The notes under the pieces: generated by a model
What the model saw: the letters and a program-made list of their open reading frames with translations, nothing else
What the model was told of the DNA's origin: nothing
Database searches by the model: none
NCBI GenBank assembly: GCA_963978545.1
Contig: OZ021731.1
Location: forward strand, 55,415,242 to 55,479,241
Source: Linyphia triangularis
Taxonomy: Eukaryota > Arthropoda > Arachnida > Araneae > Linyphiidae
Direction: 5' to 3'
DNA length: 64,000 bases
Shown here: positions 1 to 12,676 of the stretch, piece after piece
Layout of the letters: every line of letters starts with the position of its first letter
Position numbering within the stretch: the first letter of the stretch is position 1
Program-made: the position numbers and the translations under genes

Positions 1-573
1 ATTGATGACAGGGGAGATCATATATTACACTTAAAGTCAACTCCATGAGTTGCGTGATTTTTAATGTAAATGCATCTGTACAACTGCACACTAATGGTAC
101 TCCATTCTTTTGCATATGCTCCAAATGAACACTTTGCATTTCAATATGCGACTGAATTGTTTTACTTATAGATGTGTTACATAAAGATGTCCTCTTGATG
201 TGAATTGCAGGTATCTCTGCTGCCCCTCTGAGAAGATATCCTCATTTGAATGGGTGTCCAAATACTTATTGGTAGATAGTGTATTTTGAAGCTTTAAAGT
301 CCTGCGCATTCACTAATAAAGACTGACTAAAATATTATCATCCGAAATATTTGCAGAGAGCAGACTCACCTCAACCCCTTTATACGACACACCTTAGAAC
401 CTTTAAAAAAAATCCACAAACCTGTTGCAAAAAGTTCTTCAATTTAATCACTCTTCTACAAAACATCTCAACCCTTCTTCAGTCGTAGTATTTTTAAATC
501 ATAATGATTGAGAATTTGATGTTAAAAAAAAATTTAAGCCAAGCAAGCTCTATGTACAAAATTTTCAAATATT
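1..573. other. Non-coding flank, nothing recognised
   Basis: AT-rich sequence with no supportable open frame, RNA gene or repeat that I can identify. The minus-strand frame running through 534-773 mostly belongs to the foldback element that begins near 574 and is not a gene. Confidence 0.5.
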
Positions 574-1205
574 CCGAGAGACGACTGTAATTTTTGGACC
601 CCATCGAACATCATTCTGAATTTTTTATAGAAATTGGAGAAAAGTGGTCTGCCGTGGCAAAAATGGCCGAAACTGGTCAAAAATCGACTTGGAATGAGTT
701 GAACTAAAATTCGATTGCCAAATATGTCATAACTTGCCAAAAAGAGAACAAACTTTTTCGTTTGGCAACCCACTGCATTTTGATTTTCAAAGAGAAAAAG
801 CGAAAACGATTTCAGATCTCTGGCTCGGAAAACTTGTATCTTTTAAAAATAAACCAAATTGACGACATCAGTTACATCATACGTGACGTAATGTTTATTG
901 CCAATTTGGCTCATTTTGAAAGATGCAAGTAAACCATAGCCACACATCCTAATCTCTGCAACCTTCTTAATTGAAAATTAAAGAGTGAGGGTTACCAAAT
1001 AAAAAAAAATGCTCTTTATTTGGTAAGTTATGGCGCATTTGGCAATTGGATTTAGTTCAACTTATTAAAAGTCGATTTTCGACCAGTTTAGGCCATTTTT
1101 GCCACGGCAGACCAGTGGATTCGTGATCTACTCACTTTTCTCCAATTTCTATAAAAAATTCAGAATTATGTTCGATAGGGTCCAAAAATTGCAGTCGCCT
1201 CTCAG
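574..1205. mobile_element. Palindromic foldback (MITE-like) element, copy 1
   Basis: About 630 bp whose two halves are imperfect reverse complements. The left half, from about 574, reads through blocks such as 'tttttggacc', 'tagaaattggagaaaagtgg', 'ctgccgtggcaaaaatggcc' and 'cataacttgcca'. The right half repeats these in inverted order and ends near 1205. The centre of symmetry is near 890, around a 'gtgacgtaatgttta' stretch. No transposase is present, so it is non-autonomous or a foldback element. A second, diverged copy with the same inverted layout lies at about 62815-63318, which shows that this is a dispersed family and not a local accident. The superfamily cannot be assigned because the target duplication is not clear. 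Confidence 0.7.
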
Positions 1206-2370
1206 TTTAAAACTTTATCGTCTTTTCATATCATTTCTTTTCTATCGTTCTGTATTATAAAATTAATTCATTTTTGGGAAAAGGTGTCTTTCCATCAGTT
1301 ATGAGCTAGAGGTCAACAACTCCCTGTCTTCTATAGGTTTTGGAAAGACGTGACATCATGAGCCGAGTTGGATTTTGGGAGTCGATGACGTATCATTGAG
1401 GAAGACATCAACCACCATAACATTGCGTAAACTGCATACACTGTCAAATTCTCGGCAACTTTTTACAAGTCATAACATATGTCACTGACCACTACTATAA
1501 ATACGACGCGCATGTATTATGCGTTAGTTACGTTTATAAATTATCATAGTATGTTTCATACTGATTAGCTTCTGAAGAAAACGCAGGAAACCTTCGATAT
1601 TTTTTTCATGTTGAATAAAACTTATAAGTTTTATAAAGAATTCAAATGAAGAATAAATTCTTTTTATTTCAAAATTTATTTTACTTGAATCTAAGTAATT
1701 CCATCCAATATCCTCACAATGGCTTCAATCCACTTATCTGTACCAAGTTAGGTATCAAAATTTATGATAAATGAGTACTGTGCAATATTGCTCTCGCTAT
1801 GCTAAATCTGTTTACAAAAACCTAAAAGAAATATTTTCAATTACCTACATCGTCTAGGAATCTCATCCACTCCATTTTTAATATTTGAACTGTTCTTTCA
1901 CACACGGAACTCATTTTCAACACACACAAAAATTACCCTTCCTAAGTCTCAGAAAAGAAAACATACAGAAATACAATTGATCAAGGAATATTTTTTTTTT
2001 CACGTGAGCAAATCAAGAACTATATCCTTACATAATGAAGACATAAAAAAAAAAATCAGCCGCCATTCTTTACAAAGGAAATTTCTAGAAAAAATATCTT
2101 TTGTAAAACGTTTGGATTACTTTTTTTCCAATGAGTTTCTTTAACATTGAATGAAAGGTCTGTAGCTAAATAATTTGACAACCCTCATCAACCTAAAGTA
2201 GTATTAGTTTTATTGGCTGTTGGTTCATTCAATTGCTCTTATTTATGCTTTAAACTCTTTTAATATGGACAGGAAATTCAATCCCTTTAACTGGTTATTC
2301 ATTGAATGATCTCTACAGCAAATTGGTGTGACTGACTTCTCCATACCGAATATGTCCACAAAATATCTAC
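1206..2370. other. Non-coding; possible short promoter/poly(A) unit
   Basis: This stretch lies downstream (minus sense) of the SLC22 exon and is presumably intron. It contains a TATA-box-like 'ctataaatac' at 1494-1503 and an AATAAA signal at 1614-1619 on the plus strand, separated by about 115 bp. The pair could be the remains of a long terminal repeat or a Penelope-like terminal repeat, but I cannot find a partner copy. I see no exon for the rest of the transporter here. Confidence 0.35.
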
Positions 2371-2666
2371 CTGGAGCATTGCTTGTCACCAGGAGTCATC
2401 GCCATCTCCTTCCACTCGCCCACTGTCAAGTTTGCTCCCTCCGGCCGTGCGCACCAGTGGTCAATGTTGGGTGCCATGAAGGACATAGAAAGGTTGTGTG
2501 TGGCACTGGGGATGGCAATGAATAGAACCACCAGGAAGATGCATCTCTGCCAGAGGCCGTCACCCCCGACCACTTCGAACATGTCTTCAGGCTGGGGAGG
2601 ATTGTGGCCATCCTTGATGGAGGCGTCTTTTTCCAAGTCAGCGGTCATTGCGGGGACGATGAAGCT
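2371..2666 (-). CDS. SLC22-family organic cation/carnitine transporter, first coding exon (partial)
   Basis: This is one exon of a plasma-membrane solute carrier of the major facilitator superfamily. The open frame begins with ATG at 2646-2648 and runs about 92 codons. Seen in the translation: an acidic N-terminus, the family block 'VVGGDGLWQRCIF' leading into a first transmembrane helix (roughly residues 33-55), then 'MAPNIDHWC' at the start of the large extracellular loop, and 'DKQCSR' at the exon end. This order matches the N-termini of arthropod organic cation transporters. The frame closes at a TAG formed by reading into a donor site: the exon most likely ends at 2371, with GT at 2369-2370, splitting the last codon. 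Upstream, a pyrimidine-rich tract ending in AG (2667-2668) is a good acceptor, so the exon may start at 2666 with a short 5' UTR. The remaining ~11 helices are not in the window. The family call is firm; splice boundaries are inferred. Confidence 0.83.
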
Positions 2667-4388
2667 CTAGAAAGAAGCCAGGGTGTCAATTGTGGTAATT
2701 TAAATCAAGTTTGAAAACATACATAAAACACAAACAAATGAATACTATCTATTTTTTACAAGAAGCTAAAATCAATGAAGGGAAGAGGTTAGTTAAAGGA
2801 ACTTTTAAGTTTGGGCATCATTGTGGGATTGCAAGTAAAACACCGAACTGGATGTTAGAAATCATAAGGAAGACTATGTCATCTAATTCTAGTGATCTTA
2901 TTTTGCCACTTAACAGAGGGAAGACTGGTTAGGAATCTAGAGAATGCAGTGCAATTCTGGTCGCATCATCCTTTTATGCTTCAAGAAGGATCTTTATTTG
3001 TTGGAAAGGGTTCAGCTTAGAATAACAAAAATGATACAGGGAAATTTGACATTGAACTTTGTTACTAGAATGAGGAACCTTAATATGTATACATTGGAAG
3101 AAAGAAGGTCTAAAGGAAATTTGATTCAATTGTTTATATTAATCAAGCAGGGTGATTTCAAGTGTTGAGAGTTCAATGCAGGGGACAAGATAAGATGTCA
3201 TGCATATAAGCTTTTTAAATCGTATTTTAACTTGGAGAATAGGAAACGTTAGTTTTACAATAAAGTGATTGATAAGTGGAACAATCTGCGGACCACATCG
3301 TAAATTATACCAGAGTCGACAGTTTTAAAAGGAATCTCGACCTATACTGCGGGATTGCTTAGAAAACCGACCTAGTAGGGTCTTTTGCTTGCAGTTGATC
3401 AACATATTTGTATAATTGGTGAACGGAAAAATTAAATTTCTAAAACAAGTTTTGACTTATAGTAAAACAAGTTAGTGATTTGATATGAGAGTGACTAGTG
3501 TTCCAAGTATTGTTTTTTGGAATAAACCGATTCGATTAAAAAAATTGTGAAAGATAAGGGAAAAGAGTTACCTACAAAAGTGCAAAGCGTTTTCAGTATA
3601 GTATTAAAAGATGTCTTACAGGTAAAACAAACTGTCACTAAAATATCGCTTCTAAACACGTTTATATTTAGGTACATCGGGTCCTGATACCAAGCTCATG
3701 TAATTTATCAAGATTTCATGAATGAAATCTTCCACTGTAAAGAGTTTTGGCAATCTTTGAATCCAAAACATTGTGCCATACTCGCGATATTGGTGACAAA
3801 AGAAAATAGTTGTTAATTTTTAATCCTGGTTTAAAAAAAAAATAACCTAGTAGTGCTTAACAAATTGATATATACAGTATTTGTTTTTGTAATCGTTGTA
3901 CGTTGACGTATAGAAGCTCAAACTAAGAACAGTTTATAAGGAATAAATAAATTTTGGCAACAGAAAATAAAATTTAAACTTAAAATTTAGAATTTGATAT
4001 CCATTATCAGAATTTTTTTCGACAATCATTATCATGGCAGTTATTCTCCATTATTATCCTGTTACAAGGAATGAATGTCGCGAAATCTGAAGATTTTATA
4101 TTCATCGTTAAAACAGTTTTTTCCAACAATTGGCATATCAAACATTCTTCATAATTACCATGTAATAAGGAATTAAAATTTCGATTTCTGAGCTTCCAGA
4201 CTCTTGCACTTGCTGAATTTTTTGTTAATATCCAATTATCCTCTAATTTCGATATACCTTTCAAATTACATTAAACTCGATTCAGTATTTTTAGAATTGC
4301 TGAAGGTCCAATTTTTAGCAAAACTTTATAGTAGCATAACAGGCGAATGAATAGTATAGGCCTACACTTTTGCGATCTAACACATAAT
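2667..4388. other. Probable intron/intergenic DNA
   Basis: AT-rich DNA upstream of the transporter exon. Short open frames at 2711-3168 lack any recognisable family or codon structure. No repeat or RNA gene is identified. Confidence 0.4.
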
Positions 4389-4400
4389 CTTTTTTTTTTT

Positions 4401-4578
4401 GCCGACCAAACGGTATAGTGGTTAGCGTGCTAGCTTCTATACCGCGAGGTTGCGGGTTCGAGTCCCGTGTTGGCATGGGTGTTTGTTAATGTATGTTGGC
4501 TTGTCTAATGACGAATTTTTCGGCGCATTATAGCCCTCGTGTTGCTGACGGCGCCAGATAATCTGAAAACAACCAACC

Positions 4579-4580
<2 letters not shown>
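4401..4580 (+). mobile_element. tRNA-derived SINE, copy 1
   Basis: A 180-bp SINE. Its first ~75 bases are tRNA-like: an A-box region 'ggtatagtggttagcgtg' and a B box 'gggttcgagtcccg', the two internal RNA polymerase III promoter elements. An unrelated body follows ('ggcgcattatagccc', 'ggcgccagataatctga') and the 3' tail is 'aaccaaccaac'. A C-plus-T-run flank occurs on both sides (4389-4400 and from 4581), consistent with insertion in a poly-T tract with target-site duplication. A 38-bp T run (4582-4619) follows. This copy has several private changes relative to the other five. Confidence 0.88.

Positions 4581-4581
<1 letters not shown>

Positions 4582-4619
<38 letters not shown>
4582..4619. 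repeat. Poly-T tract
   Basis: Uninterrupted run of about 38 T directly after SINE copy 1. It probably represents the expanded target site of that SINE. Confidence 0.9.
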
Positions 4620-4621
<2 letters not shown>

Positions 4622-7600
4622 TTATTTTGTAAAAAACGTAAGATGCCAATATAACGTCAAAAAATCGTGATCTATTTTTTGAACAATCACAATTTTTGTA
4701 TCGAGACAAATGTATTTTTTGTAAAAAGCAAAATCGTGAAATCAAATTTGAATGTTATATAATGATGGAATTCTTTCTCATTTTCTAATACGGTCGTTTA
4801 AAAGCATTTTGAAAACATTAAGTTACATTCAAAACTCTTTATGATAAATCGAAAAGGAGCCTTATGCAATTTCATTCGGAGAAAATAGTCACCGAGTTTT
4901 GATTTCAGAAACGGCTCCATTTCAAAGAAATGCTTAAAAGTTCTTTCACCTCGCTCTATTAAAAGAAACATCTCGTGTCTAAACTGAACAGTTGATACCA
5001 ATGTCCGGTTTCAAGGCGCTTACTTTTTTCCGCTTGTAAACTTCCAAAGGACTTATTTGTTACATAAAATGTTTATATTTATAACTTTTTTATTTTTTAC
5101 GCTGTAACAACTGTAAGAAGATTCAACAGATTTGGAAGCAATTTTTGTCAAGGACGTAGATTATGCCCCGTGAGCTGAATTTAAAATTGGACAAAGGTGT
5201 TACCAAAATCTATTCAATAATAATTTCAAAATTATTACTAATAAATAAATCGTTGAATTTATAATGAAAAGGTTCTAACTCTGATTTGTGAATGTTTTCA
5301 AAGGGGAGAAAGAATTTTTGATGAATTTAGTATGAATTTAACTCTTTCGCGTATCACATTTATCTTTTTTTTTTTTTTTTTTTTTTTTAAGCTTTTACTA
5401 ATCGATGATTCTCGTCTTCATGTTCCCAAACATACAATAAAAACATTTGGTAAAAATTCATAAAAGTTGAAATAGCACTTTTTTACTCTTATACTTTAAA
5501 AAAAAGTTTAAAACAAATCTTTAAAAAAAATGTTTTCCCTTGAATCGCCTTGCAAAAAAAAAAAAATTAAGATTAGATATACATTTAGTACTTTAGTCGA
5601 AATTAGATATGTATTAATTCTATTACGTGGATCTGACTATACTCAAACAATAACATTACTATTAACTTATGCCTCACAATATTCCAATTTCCTTCTTCCA
5701 TATAATATGCACTGTACCAATAGATTTTCACACATAATATACACGTAATTTATTTTATCTTAACTTAACATTGTAATCAATAGCATATAACATGGTACAA
5801 TAAAATCTTGTATTGATCCACTTGGGAAGGATAGAAATAGAGATATTTAAAAAATTTATTGGACTGTAAAAAAAGCCTTTCAACCCTTACACCTTCAAAA
5901 TTAGATTTTTAAGAATATGAGCTTCCCTTTTACTACCCGTTTATTAGGAGTTTATGAAGGGGTTCGGTAAAAGATTTTTAGATTGTTTATTTCTTTGATT
6001 ATTAAGGAAGCAGTGTAAATACAAAATTACTGAAAACAAGGAAGGAATCACAAAAGGATATAAAATTTATTCTGAGTAATTTATTTTATAAATTATATAA
6101 GTTTAATTTTCATGCAGTCCTATAGGATAAAAAGGTCATTTTCAAAAAGGTACTGGAAATCATATTAATGTAAAAACTATTACACTATCTTTAAAATGAA
6201 CAAAAGTAGAATACATTCAAAAATAAAACTTTCACTATCAAAATAATCAACGGATTTATACTGCCTAATTTCCCTCTTTTAAAATGACACGTCATGTTTT
6301 AATACCTTCTATTTCAGTTAATTCTAAAGATGGAGTGTTAATTTTTATTGAATTAATATGATATCACCTCAGGAAAACTTTTATAATCGTCTTTTTTCCT
6401 CTACAACAGCTGTATAAAAACTAAAATTCTAGAACTTTTACAGTGATTCCTTACCTATAATAATTCTTAATTAATAAACCACGTAACAAGCTTTTTGACC
6501 CCCCCCCCCCCCCTGTATAGCATAAACTTTATATCAATTTAATTAACATATTAAATATACTTTAATTTATTCTTTTCAAATCTACTATATAATAATATTC
6601 AGTTAAATATTAATGCATATTTAATACATAACGTATATTTAATATTATTAATATATGTATAGTTTATCTAGAAAAGGTAAGCTATACATTTATTGAGTTA
6701 AACTAGACTAATTTTTCACAGTGTTTACAGAACTTATAATTTTTTCCATAACACCTCTATCTAACATAACCAAACTGTTTTAATAGATATTATTACCTCA
6801 TATTCATCTTCCGCACCAATCGAGTTTTGGCCATACCATCTAATAACTCTTGATTCAGTCATTAATTCAATTTACGAATTTTAGAATTAGAATTCAAATG
6901 GGATTTTTAGACGGAATACCAATACCAATAACTGATTTTAACATTTTAGAATGTAAAAATAAAAACAGATTCAACGACGCCATCTCATAGACGGAACTTT
7001 CAGTGAGATGCATTGAGCAGGAAGTTCTTTCCAAACGATATTTGAAAGAACGTGTATTAACCTTCTGTAAATGATACGAGATACGAGTAAATAGCCGGTA
7101 TCAAATCTATAACTCGAACAGAAAGACTTTATCATATTCTTTAATTAAGATGTGACTGGCATCCATTAAACGACAGATGGTCGTGGAAGTGACGTCTTTT
7201 TACATAATGTGTGATAAGGTTGATTACGGGACAGAAATATTTGTCCGCGAACTTTGCGTCAATGAAGAGATGGTTTTTATTTACCACCTCCGAAAAAGTA
7301 AGGACACGTTATAAAAATAAAATAGGTTTTGCATTAAAAAGAAAAAAAAGATGTGCCTGTTATATTCAAAGAGGTTATATTCAACGTCATCCAATGAGGA
7401 CAAGTATTAAAAAAAGATATCATCTAAGACATAGTTTTAAAGTAATAACAATATTGTATCAAATAACACTATATGAGTTCCAGGTTTTGTGCAAAAATAC
7501 ATTTTATGAAGTTGATTTAAGTAAGATTTTCTTTTTGTTCAAACATTGTAAAATATATTGGCATTTTATTACTCTCCATTTTATGTAAAAGTGAATGAAA

Positions 7601-8900
7601 ACAAATATGCTTAGAAGTAAAACTGCATCGTTAGGAGCGTAAAATGTTACGTAAAAGTTAAAAGGAGAATACATTCGAACTGTATTAATTGATACGACCC
7701 TCATAAAAACTTTAAATGACTGCATAAAATTGTCAAAATATGGTTAGAGCCTATAGATAAGATAAAAATTATCATGACTGAAAAAATTACACCAAAATTA
7801 TGCAAATGTCATATAATAAATTTAAATTTGTACTTAGTGTGTAATTTCTTGATTTGCTCTCTAAGTTCAAGTTAAATATTTAACGGTCCAGGATGGGACG
7901 TAACAAAAATTGCAGGATTATTTAACCTACTTAAAGGACAACAAAAAAACAAAAACATGTTTAAGTCATTAGAAAAAATATATTACATATCGGACGGAAT
8001 AAAAATTATTATATTAAAAATTTAATAAATTTAAATCATTTGAATGTTTTAGACAATGATTTTTTTTTTTTTTCTTTATAGACTAACTTTATAAACAGTT
8101 TCGTTACTTATCTAAATTTTACAGTTTTTATGTTCCGAAATTTCGGTCACATAAATAAAGTAAGTTTTTAAAAAGTATCGTGGCTGAAAAAAGTTAGCTT
8201 CAAATGCAACACGTAACTTTTTCAAATGCATTGAGAACGCGTTTATTTTTCAAACTAACTCTATAACTTAAAGAAAAGTTAAAATTAAAATAATTGATCA
8301 TAAACCATAAAGTAATACTTAGAAAATTTAAACTTACTTTCTCAATTCAAGATTAAAAAAAAAACTTGATGTCTATCAAAACGCAACCTGTAATTGAAAA
8401 CTATATAAGTATTTGTTATTAATTTTACAATAAAAAAAAAATATGCATCCATCTGACAAATATTGGATACGTTGCACTTTTCCATACTTTTGAAATCAAA
8501 GCAAATTATGTAATGAACTTTTAGGGAACATAAATATTTACCTATTTGGCTTGAATACACCTAAAGCAAATTCTCTTGTCTAAACATTCTCAGCTCTTTA
8601 ATTTCCGGCTTTTCAAGAACAGGTACAACATTACCTTGACATCAGTAAAATATTCGAAGAATTTATACCAAATGTTCGTATTATTCTATTCTAACTATGA
8701 AAATATACAGTTTATTTTCCTTATGCTGCGTTATGAACAGTTTCCATGGAACTTACGAAACTTTGATATTTTTTAAGTTCACTACACTGCACTTGTATGC
8801 TTACTTTCATCTAATTTCAATACTGCATTTCGGTGGTAAAAAAAAAATATTTTTTTTATACATTTCTACATGTTTTGGAACGTGCTGAGTTCAAAAAGGA
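4620..8900. other. Non-coding AT-rich DNA
   Basis: About 4.3 kb with no recognised gene. It contains a T run near 5369-5388 and a C run near 6500. The longest frame, 7211-7588 plus strand (125 codons), is Lys/Ile/Phe/Tyr-rich with no domain and reads like chance coding in AT-rich DNA. Confidence 0.45.
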
Positions 8901-9065
<165 letters not shown>

Positions 9066-11419
9066 GTGCACGCGCGCGGTGCAAGACAAAAGAGGTTTTT
9101 CGACCTCTTTTCACTAGGGTATGGGACTATTAACTTAAAACACAATTAAACAGTAACTTAAAACAAAGGAGCCTAATAAGATAAAACTTTTATCTTTTCC
9201 TTAAAAAAAATGCACAAAAAGAATATAGAAAAGTTGGAGAAAGCCAAAAATTCATAATCTTAGAAACTTCGGTAAAATTTGAAAAAAGAAACCATATCAA
9301 TACTCATTAGAGAAAGAAAATGGGTTACCTAATGAAAAAGTGAGTCGCCTAATTTAATAGCTACTTTTTTATTATTTCTTTTGCTTTGACTAAGAAATTT
9401 GTTCAACAGCTAAATATATCAATGTAATATTATGGTATATTACAAAAACTTAGCCAAATACAAACACTCACCAGACAAGCGTTCCGTAACCAGATGAATT
9501 GGTTGTCTTAGCGCAAGAGCTACACAAAGGCTATATTGCGTATGATTATCCTTATACAACAGTCCCTACCAGAACAATGGACTTAAGAATATTGCCATTA
9601 AACTTTTTTCACAGATTACATTCGGATGGGACAGCGGCACAAACAACTCAATTTCAGCCCTAAATAGCTGGTCAGAGTTTGAACAAGGTCAGCTATAACT
9701 GTTAACCAGCACTTCAATTAGGCCACGATGAACTTCCGTAACTTGATAATAACTTCTTATAACAATATGCATTAAAATAGAATTTCAGGTTCATATCTTT
9801 GCATTTAATAATAAACACAATCATTTATATAACATGATTAAATAGTGAAAAGTAACACACATCCCAAGCGCTAACAATAAACTTAAATAACTTGATGCAA
9901 TTATTTAAAAGTTTGTCAAAGTATGCTCTCTGAAATCGGACAAAAGAAATCACTGAACCGTAAACGGTTTGGACATATTTACAAGGACAGTGAACACAGC
10001 AACATTTTACAACTTGTTACAGGTACCAAACAACGACAATTCTATAAGCATGGTTAAACATCCTTTTCAAAGACAGTAAAATGACAATGATTTTGCTAAT
10101 TATGAGTTTAGTTGAGTTCTATTGACGTTTTAGAGCTATGCACTTGAAACTGGAAAAAAGAAAATTGAAATTGACATGTTTATATTTTTTTTTCTATTAC
10201 TTTATTACTTCTTTTTATAACTTTTATTGGCATTTGTTAAGAAAGTTATATATATTAGAGTTTATAAGTTTGAAATGACTTTATAATAACATTTCATAAA
10301 ATATCGTCAAACTGGGAAACTTAGAGCCTAATAGGATGACTGTGTGTCTACGCAAACATAATTTTTAAGCATATGCGCTACTGGTCGGTTTCTAATAAAA
10401 AAAACTATAAAGTAAATAAAAAAGTTATTTAGATGTCAGAGACATAAACAATCTTTCCAGCAGTGTCTATGGTTACAATGAAAACCTATTATGTAATAAT
10501 CAACGGCATTTTAGTGCGAGGCTGGGTTTTTTTAGTATTTGAATGTTTGTCTAAACCTCGTCTGGACCATTTATTAATCTTTTATATAAAAAAATGTAGG
10601 TTTTATTTTCGATTGATGTATTACTGAAGAGGTTTTATAGCAATATTTGTTGACATGTCAGTTCGTTTACGAGTTATGACGTAAACACTAAAAAAATTCC
10701 ACTTTGAAGACTTAGCGGTATTGTTGTTTTTCGTAAACTTTTCATATTTTTCCAAAAGACGATAAGTCTTTTAAAATATTTTAGATTTTAAACGTTTTAA
10801 ATTGTTACTCTACGACAAATACAATTATGTAACTTTACAAATGCATGTCAGAAATAACAAACAATCTCTACGTGTATAGCTCAGCTTTTACGGCCAAAAA
10901 ATATATTTTCGTAGGCTCTGTAAAAGAAGAAATGTGTACAATACATTATCAAAGGAAAAAAAAGGGGCTACTATAAGATTTCTAGAGATTTCAAGGAAGA
11001 AACAAGGGTAAGAACTGAGTCCCCCCCCCCCCCATCCCTTTCCTCACCACGGGCGAGATCGTTCAATTGAGAGAAAAAATTCCTCTACCTTATTTAACAA
11101 CTTAGATTATGTATGAACAAATAAACAGGTAGTTAAAATATATATCTACTTCGGGTCAGCTGTTCAATCAAATCCATAAAATATTAAGAAAAATATTGTT
11201 TAAAAATTTCAAAAAGTGGCAGAAAGTCATTATGTTTGACTGCATGTTTTTAAGCGATAGCAAGTGTAATCAGCAAGGACATTGTATTTAAAACTTCAAC
11301 AGGTAACACCTTGTAATATGAAGTTTATGATAAGTTATAACAATAAAGTTTAAATGCTGAATTTAAATTTTAGTTTTCTTGTTCTCATCGTAAACATACA
11401 CTCTTTCCAATCCAAAACA
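9066..11419. other. Non-coding DNA, nothing recognised
   Basis: AT-rich sequence without supportable open frames. A C run lies near 11022-11034. No inverted repeat or RNA gene is identified. Confidence 0.4.
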
Positions 11420-11427
11420 TTAACACG

Positions 11428-11813
11428 CAGTGCTAGAAGTGTGGATAGACGCGGGGTGACGCGTCTCCCAACTTTTCAAGCAAATACCTATGCGTCCCCC
11501 CACTTCTAATAACCCTGAAATCCATCCCCCCACTTTTAAAAACACTCAATCCGTTTAAAAACTATACTAAAGAAAAATAACAAGAATCTTTAAATGTAGT
11601 GACATTGAGAAAAAATTATTTAAAGTTTAAAAAAAAAAAAAAAAACTATTTATGGTATATATATATACATATCAAACTATTATAAAAATGTATTGTACTA
11701 CATTGTATAAAGATATAAATATTTTTTATTAACAAATACTGTTACTCTTGGTCAACTTTTAGCTTTGAAGGAACTTATAAGATATATTTATATTGTTCCA
11801 TATAAAGGCAAGC

Positions 11814-11855
<42 letters not shown>

Positions 11856-12173
11856 TTTTAGAGTTCTTTATTAATTTTATTTCATGAAAGTATGCATATT
11901 TAGAATTACCATTTCAATTTAAATAAACAGTTATGTTCATAATTTTAAATTATAACTTCACTTAATCTCTTATTTCCAAGTAAAAAAACTAAGTCACAGA
12001 ATATTCATTAAAATAACAATACATTTTGGACCCTTGTTCAATGTTAATGTAAGGAAATATAAATTTGTTTTCTCACTAGTTAATAGTTTTATTATAAGAC
12101 ACAAAATTATAAATTATAAAATTTATCGTTGGGGAGGGGGGGGGGACTTTTATTTTACCCACTTCTACCACTG
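11428..12173. mobile_element. hAT-type non-autonomous element (MITE)
   Basis: A 746-bp element starting 'cagtgctagaagtgtgg' and ending in the inverted counterpart 'cccacttctaccactg' (about 16-bp terminal inverted repeats). The same eight bases 'ttaacacg' flank it at 11420-11427 and 12174-12181. CAGTG-type ends plus an exact 8-bp target duplication are the hallmark of the hAT superfamily. The interior is AT-rich, with an A run (11819-11853), a short TA stretch and a G run near the right end, and no transposase frame, so it must depend on a transposase encoded elsewhere. A diverged copy lies at about 54650-55290 in the same orientation. Confidence 0.88.
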
Positions 12174-12236
12174 TTAACACGTCATCCAAAAATGAAAAAT
12201 ATTTATATAATCCCCAAATACTAATTTAATTGGACT

Positions 12237-12374
12237 TTATTCCGTGGCATCATACTCGTCTTGAAAGACAAGAGAAATGAAGTCCAGATAAAGGTTAATG
12301 AATTGTTGTGAGTTCCGCTGAACGTCGCGGTAATTTACAATTGCGTCTTCTATCATCGCCTCCTTAACCATGAT
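12237..12374 (-). CDS. Candidate terminal exon resembling a Bax inhibitor-1/TMBIM C-terminus
   Basis: A minus-strand frame ending at a TAA (12237-12239) is noticeably less AT-biased than its surroundings. A pyrimidine-containing acceptor ending in AG lies at 12375-12376, giving a 138-bp terminal exon of about 45 codons. The translation includes 'QQFINLYLDFISLVFQ', which resembles the last helix of Bax inhibitor-1 (typical family pattern: an acidic residue, then L-F-L-D-F-I and a hydrophobic run). The immediately preceding 'IMVKEA' could match the conserved region before that helix. I see no other exon of such a gene; preceding exons would lie at higher coordinates. This could equally be a chance frame or a pseudogene fragment; the similarity is short. 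Confidence 0.28.
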   Translation of the reverse strand: MMVKEAMIEDAIVNYRDVQRNSQQFINLYLDFISLVFQDEYDATE

Positions 12375-12497
12375 CTGAAATCTGATTAACAGGAAGGCAT
12401 CCCAAATTGAAAGGCTAAGAACGCAGCCAACTCTAGTGTCACTGTCGGTATGCATTTTGTTATTTTGGCTTAGAAAAGGAAATATAACTCCTACTTT

Positions 12498-12636
12498 AAA
12501 CTAGGGGTGTGAAACATCGCACAACTTTCAATTACACTATAATACTGACGAGGATTTGCGTCGTTTACCGTTATTATATTTTCATCATTTATTTAGAAAA
12601 AAAATGGCCAGTATGGCGATAATTCTTACATGGATC

Positions 12637-12676
<40 letters not shown>

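Noticed and set aside
4401..4475. Functional tRNA gene
   Set aside because: The A- and B-box region recurs six times with the same non-tRNA body and target duplications, so it is a SINE head.
7211..7588. 125-codon plus-strand frame
   Set aside because: The composition follows local AT bias, with no domain, no signal and no splice context; likely chance.
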